Shown here piece by piece: positions 1-7,652 of a stretch of 12,723 bases of DNA (positions within the stretch are counted from its first letter, which is position 1; each line of letters opens with the position of its first letter). The stretch lies in assembly GCA_007123395.1 (NCBI GenBank), contig SKLD01000011.1, positions 1-12,723 of the forward strand, given 5' to 3'. The notes beneath the pieces were generated by a model. It was given only the letters and a program-made list of their open reading frames with translations. It made no database searches and was not told the origin of the DNA. This stretch comes from Opitutales bacterium (GTDB lineage: Bacteria; Verrucomicrobiota; Verrucomicrobiia; Opitutales; Oceanipulchritudinaceae). Position numbers and translations under genes: made by a program.

Positions 1-3000
1 CCCATCCACGAGGTCACGGTGGAAACGAATCCTCCGGGTATCGCCGTGCTTCCGGGGGCCGGCACCTACGCCAACGGTGAGGTTCTCGCCGTCACGGCAC
101 CCGCCGCGATTGAGTCGGGCGACAGCGAATTCCTTTTCCAACGCTGGACCCTGAACGGACAGTTCTACTCCAATAATGCCGCCGTTGAGCACACCTTCAC
201 GACCCTTGAGCCCTTTGCCATGGCTTTTGTCGCGGAATACAGTGAGCGGTCGCTCCGTCCGACGGTGAAAAGTGTCACGGGCAACCGCGGCGGGGCCATC
301 CCCGCTGATTTCGATTATGTGGTCACCGTTGAGTTTGACCGTGCCATGGATACCGCCGTGTCACCGTCGGCGCTTTTGCTGAGCGGAGATGTGGCCGAGC
401 CTCCGGCTTTCGGTGCGGGCGGTGAATGGATTTCCTCCACCCGTTTCCGGCTTCCCCCCGTCTCCTTCGGGGAAGGGCAGGGCGGCACCTATGTGCTCGA
501 GATCGGCGAGGCCCGCGACACGTCTGGCCGCGTCATGGATACTTCGCAGCCGTTCAGCTTTGTCGTGGACGTCACCCCGCCGCCCCATCCGGAGATTGTC
601 TTCGTCGAATCGACGGCCACCACCGCGCGTTTCGAGTGGGCCGACTACATCGCGCCCGGCGACCTCAGCTTCTTCCGCGTGTATCTCGAAACAGCGGATT
701 TCACGTCCATTTCGGGCCTTGAGCCCCTTCGCTCCCTTGCGAAGAACGTCCGCCATGTCGTGCTGGCCGATCTGGAACTCGACACGACGTATCACACCTT
801 CGTCGCGGCGGTTGACGAGGCCGGTAATGTGGAGACCGAGGTCACCGCCGTTCCGTTTGTGATCGAAAGCGAACTTCCTCCGGGACTGGTCCCGGAGATG
901 ACGCTGCTCACCACGCACGAAGCCGAACTCGACTGGGAGTTTTACCTCGCGGGCGGCGCGCCGCTGGGCTTGGAGGGGTTCCGTGTCTATGTGGAAACGA
1001 CGCCATACGGCGATGTTTCGCCGCTCGCGCCCATCGCGGAGCTGGAAGCGGATGAGACGGGATTTATCCTCGGCGGGTTGCTGCGCACCGAAGCGTATTA
1101 CATTTCCGTGGTTCCCTTCAACCGGCTCGGTGCCTTCGACCCGTCCGTGCAAACGGTCGTGTGGAGTGATCCCCTCGCGGGTATTCTGACGCGCGACTTC
1201 ACCTTCGCCGAAGGTGAGGCGATTCTTTCGCAGAACCTCATTGTCGACGGGGGTGCGACGCTTGCCCTCGCACCGGGCTCGCGCCTGCTTTTTGCTCCCG
1301 GCGTGGGGCTGGAAATCGCCGACGGAACCCTCGTGGCGGAAGGGACGGCGCTCGATCCCATTGTTTTTACTTCCGCCGCCGACATTCCGGGGGGCAATCC
1401 CGCCCGCGGGGAGTGGGAGGGCGTGTGGCTCTCCGGCCCGGCGGATGCTTCCGTCCTGCGGCATGTGTGGATACGTTATGGCCGCGGTCTCACTGTCGAC
1501 GCGGGGAGTCCGGACCTCGGCACCTATGCGGCGGCATGGAACAGCGGGGCCGGTTTACGCGGTCGCGGCACGGCAGTTCTTACGGCGGAGAACTGCTTCC
1601 TTGCCTTCAATGACGAAGGTATCCGTTTTGAGGATACGGCTAGCGCCACGCTGAGCGTATCGGTCATCAAGGCGAACACGGCGCACAACGCCGTCAACGC
1701 GGGCGTCGGCGAAGCCAACCTTGCGGGCAACTGGTGGGGCACGGACGATCCCGCCGCCATCGCCGCTACACTGTCGGGAGCGGTCGGGGCCGATGATCCG
1801 CTTTCCGGAGAACCCGTGCTCACGGCCGCCTTCGACACGCTCGACGGTCAGCATGTCACGGGCTTGAACCCGCTTCCCCTGCGGCTGCTTTCCCTCAACG
1901 CCGAGTCCTACCGCGTGAGCGAGGACTCCGCCTTCGCGGATGTCGCTTTCAGCGATGTGCCGCATACGGAAGGCACCTCCGTCTTTTACGCGGACACACC
2001 TTTTGTCATTGACTTTCCGCTCAGTCCCGAGGGCGGGCAGAAGAATCTCTTCCTGCAGTTCCGGAGTTTCTCGGGTGAGCCCAGTGAGACGGTTACCCTC
2101 GTTGTCGACTACGTCACCGACGGGCCCACGATCACTGCCTTCAACCTTGAGGAGGGCATGGTGCTCAACCGTCCCGTGGCGATCACCGCCACCGCAACGG
2201 CGAATTTGGGGATCCAATACATGCGCTTCCGTGTGAATGGGGAACTCGTTTTCGTTTCTTCCACGGACAGTCTTTCGGAAACATGGGATATCCGGCCGCT
2301 GACACCGGGCCAGCACCGCGTGCGCCTCGAAGCGGCGGATGCGGCGGGCAATCTCGCCGCGCGTGAGTTCAATGTGGTCGTGCAACCGCTGCCGCCGCCC
2401 GCCCCGGCCATTCTCTCGCCGACGGACGGAACGCTCGTCAACACCCCACAGATCAACATCAGCGGGACGGCCGAGCCGGGTGTGCCTGTGCGCATCAGCC
2501 GGGGCGGCGCCGTCCTCGGCACGGTGACCACGGCCCCCAACGGACAGTTCTTCCTTGCCAATGCGATCTTGTTGGAAGGGAGCAACCTCCTCATCGCGAC
2601 GGCGATTGACAGCGTCGGCGAAACGGCTTCGCCGAGCGTTTCCGTTGTTCTCAACACAAGGCCTCCGTCCGGGCTGGCTCTCCTGCCTCCCACTTATGAC
2701 CCGGCGCAAGGCACGACCTTCCTGTGGGAATACCTTTCCACGCAGGACCGACCCACGCGCTACCGGCTCTTTATCCACACGGAGGACTTCAGCGATCCTT
2801 CCGCGGCGGTGTTCGCCAGTCCGTTGCTGGCCGATATGATTTTCGTCCTCACCTCCCAAGTGGCCGATGGCACCTACCACGCCGCCGTGCAGGGATACGA
2901 TGCGGCGGGCAACGCCGGACCGCTTTCGGAACGGATTGTCTTCGCGCAAGACCGCACCCCACCGGTGCTGACCATCGCCTTCGACCGCTCGTCTCCGGTC

Positions 3001-6000
3001 GGGCCGGGCCCGTTGGCCATCACCCTTACCTCGAGTGAGCCTTTGCAAGCCATCCCGACGCTGAGCCTGCGTTCGCAGGGCTCACCGGATGCCATTGCCA
3101 TTCCACTAACCCAGGAATCGCCCACGCGCTTCAGCGGGACATTTCCCGTGAGCGACCTCTCCGCGCGTTCCGGCACGGCGCAGTTCACCGCCACGGCCCG
3201 AGACCTCGCGGGCAATCGCTTCAGCGGCGCACCTTCGGGTCCGGCCCTCGTTTTCGATGTCACGCGACCAAACGGCGTCATCGCCGTCAGTCCGGAGGCC
3301 CCCGTGCAGGTGGCTTCCCCCGTGGATGTCGAGGTCACGCTGACCCTGAGCAAGCCACCCGCGCCGGACACCGCGCCGGTATTGAAATTCTTCCCGCCCG
3401 TTGGTGACGAAATCAATTTCACGGTGGCTTCGGGCTTCGCCGCCGCGACCGCCGACCGGCTGGTATGGACCGGAACCATGCAGCTCGGGCCGGAAAACGG
3501 AAACGGTCTTGGCAACTTCACCCTGCAAGTGACTGACGCCGTCGGCAACGAAGGCACGGCGATCATGGCGGGGCGGGAGTTGGAGATTTACAACACCGCG
3601 CTGCCGACACCGCCGGACCGACCGATCGGTCTCTCCGCGCAGACGCTTGCCGGCGGTGTCATCCGGATCCAATGGCAACCGGTCGAGCGCGCGGAAACCT
3701 ACTCCATTTACCGCGCCGCCGGTGACGTCGCCTCGCCCCCCACCGATCTTCTCGTCGCGGGAATCGAGACCACAGTCCACGAAGATCTCCCGCCCGCCGA
3801 CGGTATTTACAGCTATGTCGTGACCGCGAGTCGCCGCGGCGCGGAAGGCCTGCCCTCCGGGATTTTGCCCGCCTTGTCCGACCGCACGCCCCCGCCTCCG
3901 CCGGAGAATTTCTCCGCTGTGCTGGGGGCCACCGGTGTCGTGATTTCATGGTCCGCTCCATCCGAGGGAGAGGTTCCGCACCGCTACCGTGTCTACCGGA
4001 ATGACACATTGATCCGGACGGTGACCCAGCCGACGACGGTGCAGGATTCCCCACCGCGTGGAGTCATGGCCTACCGTGTCGCCTCCGTCGATCCGTATGG
4101 AAACGAGGCCTTCACGGAAACCGTGGAGATCGAACTCTTTGTCGGTGCGGTGACGGACTTCAGCGTCCGCGCCATTCAAGGCAATCCGCCTGTGCTGCAG
4201 TGGGTGAGACCCGATGCGGCGGCGGTCGGGGTTCATGTGTATCGCAACGGTGTGCGGCGCACGGCTTCGCCCACGGCCGCGCTTATGTTCGTCGATTCCC
4301 TTGGCATCGGCGTCAACCCCGTCGAATACAGCGTGCGCGCGGTGAACGCGGAAGGGCAGGAAAGCGCGCCGAAGACCGTTGTCGTGCATCCGGTCGGGCT
4401 CTCCGTTCTCGTCAACCCCGACGGTGCCGACGCGGAGCGCCAACCGCTCGCCGGCTTTTTCGACAGTTTCCGTGTTTCGCTGCGCAACGCGGCGACGGGC
4501 GGCGACGCGCTTGCCGTTGATTTCATCGAATTGGAACGGTCTTTGCCCGACACGTCGACCGTGGCGACCGGCGCGGAGACGGTCGACTGGTCGCTTGCGA
4601 CGAAGACGAGCGGGCACCAGAATATTGTTCTTCCAGCTCCGTCTGTTCCTGGTCCGGGTCAGTTGCTCCTCGTTCGCGCCGTTCGTGAAGACACAGCCAT
4701 GGGCAACAAGGTGCTTTATGAAGCCTCCACGATGGTTCCCGCAACCGTGCGGCCCGACACCACGGTGGACATCGCCCTCGGCACCCAGCCGCTGGCCGGC
4801 GGTCTGAGTGACTTCACCCTCACCTTCACGAACCGTGGATACGCGCCCGTCGATTTGCTCGCCGCCCGCGAGTTTGGACAAGCTCCCGGAAATATTGCGT
4901 TGTCCGTGCAGACACCGGAGGGCTTTGAGGTCAACCGCGTGGTCTTTCAAGGGGTTCCTTCCGGTGCTGTCCTCAGGGCCAATGGCGACGCTGTCGTGAC
5001 TCTTGAGCCCGGCGAGGCGCTCAGCCTCAATCTGTCCGAGGTTCTCATTCCCGAAGCACTCGGCGCGTTTGACCGCGCGCGCTTCGAAGCCATCGCCGAC
5101 CCCATCCACCACGCCTACGCCACGGCGAGGCAACAGGTCGGCGGGCCCATCCGGGGCAGCCGCACCTCCACGCTCACACAGACCGACTACTACGGGATCG
5201 CCCAAACCGACCGAGCCTTGTATTCGGACGAGGGTCCAATTCTCATCACCGGACAGGCGATCTCGCGCGCGACTGACGATCCGCTCCCCGATGTCCCTCT
5301 CAAAATCGGATTCGCGAGCCGCGGGCATTTCTGGTTCGAGGAGGTGCATACCGATGAAAACGGGGATTTCTCCTACGAATACACGCCTCCCGCCGGATAT
5401 TCGGGGCGCCTCCGCATTTGGGCCGCCCATCCCGATGTCTTTGATCAACTCGACCAGGCGGAAGTGCAGTATCTGCGGCTCTACCTCACGCCGGGTCGCG
5501 CCGAAATCGTCATGTCCCGTTCCGACACGATCGACATTAGCCTCACCCTCATCAATCCGGGTGACCTCACACTGAGGGACTTTGTCGTCACGTCGGAAGC
5601 CTTCATCCTCGACGGCGAGGATGAAATCCCCATATCGGGCCTGACCGCTGATTTCGCGGGCGCGCCGCTGGCTGAGCTGCGTTCGCAGGAACGAAGGCGG
5701 GTTGCTTTCCGGGTCACCGCTGACATCGACCTGCCGGACGATCCCCTCCTCGTCATGCGTGTCACGAGTGCCGAAGGTGCGGCGGCGGAGTTCATCGCGC
5801 AGGTGCGTTTGCGGCCTTCCGTGGCTATCCTCACCGTCGCCCGTCCCGAGGTGGGCTATGTCGATGTGAGCGTTGACCGCGATCAGATCATCAGCCGGGA
5901 GGTGACGGTGATCAACCAAGGGTTGCGCCCCCTCGTTGATGTGAAAATGCATCCTCCCGCCGAAATCCCGTGGTTTTACGTGAACCTCGATGTCGGTGAG

Positions 6001-7632
6001 GACGGACTCATTGCGCTTCCGGATATTCCCGTTGGAGGGACGCGCACCTTCACGGTGGTCTTCGCGCCCCCGGAAGAAACCGAATTGGGATTCTATTCCG
6101 ATTCGCTCAAGATCACCGGCGAAAACGCGCAGAGTGACTTCACCCTCAATCTCTTTGCGAAGGTGACTTCCAGCCTCAGCGGCGGGGTGCAGTTCGCCGT
6201 CTATAATATGTTCGGTGATCGTGTGCCCAACGCCCGTGTTCGTTTGCGAAACGCCGCTTCACGCACCGAGGTAGGACCGTTCAATACGGATGCTTTGGGT
6301 GAGGTTCTCATCGCAGACCTGCAGGAAGGCGAATGGTCGTGGCAGGTTTCAGCGGCGGGGCATGCCACGGAGACAGGTGTCGTGGAAGTTCTCCCCGACC
6401 AGGTGGCGATGGTGTCCACCATCCTCTCGCGCAGCCTCGTCACGGTGAATTTCACTGTGGTGCCGAAGCCATTCACCGACCGATACGATATCGTCATTGA
6501 ACAAACGTTTGAAACGCGTGTGCCGTTCCCCGTCATGGTGATCACACCACCGCACGTCGAGTTCACGAATCCCGAACCGGGATTCGAAACAATTATTATG
6601 GCGCAGGTGAAAAACGAGGGTCTCATCCGCATGATCGATCTGGAGATCGAAGGCTCGCAGGCGGCGTACGGCGATGCCACGCCGCTGATAACGTTCCTGC
6701 CCGAACTGGGAGCGCAGGAGGTGGTCGACGTTCCCTTCCGTGTGCGCTACTTCGGACCAGCGGGCGGCGGTGGCGGCGGGGCCGGTTCCATCGCCGGAAT
6801 CGATCCGCAATCCTCCTATGGTGATCGGTTCAAGGAGTGCCTGTCCACGCTTCTCTTGCCCGGCTCGCTCGATCCGGATTTCCTCATGGGTCTCGCGGTG
6901 CTCGCCAACGCCGCCGCGGAGTCCTTCAGTGGCGCGCTTGTGGGCCTCGCCGGCGCGGTCATCATCGGCTTTGATATCTTCAACTTCGCCAGCACATGGG
7001 CGAACCCTTTGAATGTAGTAGCTTCGGTCATTGGCTGCGCCATCGGCAGCTTCTTTAGCCCGGGGCCAAGCCGGAGGGCCCGCGCCGGTCCGGGTGGTCC
7101 TGGCGGCGGCTTCGGCTTTTACGGGCTGGGCTGCTTCACGGAGGACACGCCCGTAACCCTTGCCTCGGGAGACACGGTTCCGATTGCCGAAGTCCGCGAG
7201 GGTATGCGCTTGCGCACCGACCGCTACGGAGGAACGGATACCGTTTCGCGCGTCCTCACACGGGAAAGCGGCAATCTCTACCACCTGCAATTCTCCGGGC
7301 CTCGCGGAACCAGCCCGGCCGAACTCCTGCGCGGAACCGGCGAGCACCGGATCTGGACGGATCATGAAGGCTGGCTTGCCCTGCAGGAACTACAAGCGGG
7401 GCATTGGCTGCACCATGTCGACGGCACGCTCCGCAAGGTTCTTTCCGTCGAAAAACAAGAGGGTGTCCACACCGTGCATACCCTTGAAGTCACCGCCGAC
7501 AACGCCTTCTTTGCGGGCGGTATTCAAGTGCAGGATCTTTGCGGGGGCGCGTGGCTTCCGGAAACCGCCGCCCTTGGCTCCGAAATGCCCGCCGCCGAAA
7601 GCAGTGAAGAGCAAACCCTCGTCCATCCATGA
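1..7632 (+). CDS. Giant multidomain surface protein with C-terminal Hint domain (5' partial)
   Basis: The frame is open from base 1, so the start lies upstream; the GTG at 19 is internal. Residues are counted from base 1. Domains in order: InlB B-repeat-like (about 1-80); SbsA-type Ig (85-195); two FN3-like (195-395); right-handed beta-helix with an NWWG motif (395-612); a beta module (630-705); bacterial Ig (708-885); FN3-like (890-985); two Ig-like (988-1200); three FN3 (1203-1463); CARDB/Ig-like modules and a carboxypeptidase-regulatory-like fold (1580-1830); an ASH-like repeat (1945-2055); a second regulatory-like fold (2060-2145); a beta module with an ETRVPFPVMV motif. A Gly run, two hydrophobic stretches, a Gly-rich linker and the Hint domain follow, then about 30 tail residues. 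Only five cysteines are present, four of them in the last 280 residues. The role is probably a cell-surface or secreted scaffold or adhesin. Domain families come from visible motifs; boundaries are approximate. The architecture is certain in outline and the function is inferred. Confidence 0.9.
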   Translation, partial: PIHEVTVETNPPGIAVLPGAGTYANGEVLAVTAPAAIESGDSEFLFQRWTLNGQFYSNNAAVEHTFTTLEPFAMAFVAEYSERSLRPTVKSVTGNRGGAIPADFDYVVTVEFDRAMDTAVSPSALLLSGDVAEPPAFGAGGEWISSTRFRLPPVSFGEGQGGTYVLEIGEARDTSGRVMDTSQPFSFVVDVTPPPHPEIVFVESTATTARFEWADYIAPGDLSFFRVYLETADFTSISGLEPLRSLAKNVRHVVLADLELDTTYHTFVAAVDEAGNVETEVTAVPFVIESELPPGLVPEMTLLTTHEAELDWEFYLAGGAPLGLEGFRVYVETTPYGDVSPLAPIAELEADETGFILGGLLRTEAYYISVVPFNRLGAFDPSVQTVVWSDPLAGILTRDFTFAEGEAILSQNLIVDGGATLALAPGSRLLFAPGVGLEIADGTLVAEGTALDPIVFTSAADIPGGNPARGEWEGVWLSGPADASVLRHVWIRYGRGLTVDAGSPDLGTYAAAWNSGAGLRGRGTAVLTAENCFLAFNDEGIRFEDTASATLSVSVIKANTAHNAVNAGVGEANLAGNWWGTDDPAAIAATLSGAVGADDPLSGEPVLTAAFDTLDGQHVTGLNPLPLRLLSLNAESYRVSEDSAFADVAFSDVPHTEGTSVFYADTPFVIDFPLSPEGGQKNLFLQFRSFSGEPSETVTLVVDYVTDGPTITAFNLEEGMVLNRPVAITATATANLGIQYMRFRVNGELVFVSSTDSLSETWDIRPLTPGQHRVRLEAADAAGNLAAREFNVVVQPLPPPAPAILSPTDGTLVNTPQINISGTAEPGVPVRISRGGAVLGTVTTAPNGQFFLANAILLEGSNLLIATAIDSVGETASPSVSVVLNTRPPSGLALLPPTYDPAQGTTFLWEYLSTQDRPTRYRLFIHTEDFSDPSAAVFASPLLADMIFVLTSQVADGTYHAAVQGYDAAGNAGPLSERIVFAQDRTPPVLTIAFDRSSPVGPGPLAITLTSSEPLQAIPTLSLRSQGSPDAIAIPLTQESPTRFSGTFPVSDLSARSGTAQFTATARDLAGNRFSGAPSGPALVFDVTRPNGVIAVSPEAPVQVASPVDVEVTLTLSKPPAPDTAPVLKFFPPVGDEINFTVASGFAAATADRLVWTGTMQLGPENGNGLGNFTLQVTDAVGNEGTAIMAGRELEIYNTALPTPPDRPIGLSAQTLAGGVIRIQWQPVERAETYSIYRAAGDVASPPTDLLVAGIETTVHEDLPPADGIYSYVVTASRRGAEGLPSGILPALSDRTPPPPPENFSAVLGATGVVISWSAPSEGEVPHRYRVYRNDTLIRTVTQPTTVQDSPPRGVMAYRVASVDPYGNEAFTETVEIELFVGAVTDFSVRAIQGNPPVLQWVRPDAAAVGVHVYRNGVRRTASPTAALMFVDSLGIGVNPVEYSVRAVNAEGQESAPKTVVVHPVGLSVLVNPDGADAERQPLAGFFDSFRVSLRNAATGGDALAVDFIELERSLPDTSTVATGAETVDWSLATKTSGHQNIVLPAPSVPGPGQLLLVRAVREDTAMGNKVLYEASTMVPATVRPDTTVDIALGTQPLAGGLSDFTLTFTNRGYAPVDLLAAREFGQAPGNIALSVQTPEGFEVNRVVFQGVPSGAVLRANGDAVVTLEPGEALSLNLSEVLIPEALGAFDRARFEAIADPIHHAYATARQQVGGPIRGSRTSTLTQTDYYGIAQTDRALYSDEGPILITGQAISRATDDPLPDVPLKIGFASRGHFWFEEVHTDENGDFSYEYTPPAGYSGRLRIWAAHPDVFDQLDQAEVQYLRLYLTPGRAEIVMSRSDTIDISLTLINPGDLTLRDFVVTSEAFILDGEDEIPISGLTADFAGAPLAELRSQERRRVAFRVTADIDLPDDPLLVMRVTSAEGAAAEFIAQVRLRPSVAILTVARPEVGYVDVSVDRDQIISREVTVINQGLRPLVDVKMHPPAEIPWFYVNLDVGEDGLIALPDIPVGGTRTFTVVFAPPEETELGFYSDSLKITGENAQSDFTLNLFAKVTSSLSGGVQFAVYNMFGDRVPNARVRLRNAASRTEVGPFNTDALGEVLIADLQEGEWSWQVSAAGHATETGVVEVLPDQVAMVSTILSRSLVTVNFTVVPKPFTDRYDIVIEQTFETRVPFPVMVITPPHVEFTNPEPGFETIIMAQVKNEGLIRMIDLEIEGSQAAYGDATPLITFLPELGAQEVVDVPFRVRYFGPAGGGGGGAGSIAGIDPQSSYGDRFKECLSTLLLPGSLDPDFLMGLAVLANAAAESFSGALVGLAGAVIIGFDIFNFASTWANPLNVVASVIGCAIGSFFSPGPSRRARAGPGGPGGGFGFYGLGCFTEDTPVTLASGDTVPIAEVREGMRLRTDRYGGTDTVSRVLTRESGNLYHLQFSGPRGTSPAELLRGTGEHRIWTDHEGWLALQELQAGHWLHHVDGTLRKVLSVEKQEGVHTVHTLEVTADNAFFAGGIQVQDLCGGAWLPETAALGSEMPAAESSEEQTLVHP
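1183..1836 (+). other. Right-handed parallel beta-helix domain within the giant protein
   Basis: The segment opens with the usual entry of secreted beta-helix proteins, a hydrophobic strand then 'GATLALAPGSRLLFAPG', followed by a GTALDPIVFTS-type turn and a GEWEGVWL strand. It ends with AGNWWGTDDP (NWWG at 1729-1740), a signature often closing such helices. The regular rungs of small and hydrophobic residues between these marks fit short coils. This family includes polysaccharide-binding or lyase folds and stalks of surface proteins; no catalytic site could be assigned. One lone cysteine (ENCFLAF) lies inside. Confidence 0.75.
6760..7131 (+). other. Gly-rich, hydrophobic pre-Hint region
   Basis: A six-glycine run (about 6766-6783) is followed by a segment with two strongly hydrophobic stretches: GALVGLAGAVIIGFDIF at 6931-6981 and a stretch from PLNVVASVIG to the end of GSFF at 7006-7056. 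A short basic patch (SRRARA) and a Gly-rich linker ending FGFYGLG come next, directly before the first Hint cysteine. The stretches are long enough for a membrane hairpin or a buried hydrophobic helix pair. The rest of the protein is beta-sandwich-like, so this is a clear change of character. Membrane insertion is inferred. Confidence 0.6.
7132..7542 (+). other. Hint (Hedgehog/intein, pretoxin-type) domain, C-side degenerate
   Basis: The domain begins with Cys2378 in CFTEDTPVTLASGDTVPI, the usual block A of Hint domains: nucleophilic Cys, then a strand with a Gly turn, then a pattern like AEVREGMRL. Block B is present as T2446-G-E-H2449 (7336-7347), the TxxH motif that activates the scissile bond. 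Block F is recognisable in HTLEVTADNAFFAGG, but its usual histidine is absent. The end reads IQVQDLCGG where the family normally has VHN, so the penultimate His is Gln2511 and the cyclising Asn is Asp2512. Cys2514 follows one residue later, as in many pretoxin Hint proteins. The N-terminal thioester step could work, while C-terminal cleavage looks impaired. About 30 residues follow and no toxin domain is attached. Confidence 0.85.
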
Positions 7633-7652
7633 CCTCAATCCCACCTGTCATG
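7627..7652 (+). promoter_or_regulatory. Stop-start junction 1 (CCATGA) and choice of start for the second gene
   Basis: The stop TGA at 7630-7632 overlaps an ATG at 7629-7631 that is in frame with the next gene. Use of that ATG would add seven residues (MTSIPPV) before the ATG at 7650, which directly begins a good signal peptide. I chose 7650 because of the MKTF... signal sequence, but 7629 is the natural re-initiation site. No Shine-Dalgarno sequence is visible before either ATG. Confidence 0.6.

Noticed and set aside
19..21. GTG as the start of the giant protein
   Set aside because: The frame is open to base 1 and residues before it (PIHEVTV) complete the first strand of the InlB-like repeat. 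No signal peptide follows.
1555..3048. 497-codon open frame on the - strand
   Set aside because: Same character as the other antisense frames (Arg/Gly-rich, no domain), opposite well-supported Ig-like domains.
3946..5952. 668-codon open frame on the - strand
   Set aside because: It is rich in Arg, His, Asp and Gly with no hydrophobic core, motif or plausible start signal, and lies wholly opposite a clear FN3/Ig coding region. Long antisense frames are expected from high-GC third positions.
7552..7566. LPETA near the C-terminus of the giant protein as a sortase signal
   Set aside because: No hydrophobic segment and basic tail follow, the residues after it are acidic, and the envelope appears Gram-negative. 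Probably coincidence.
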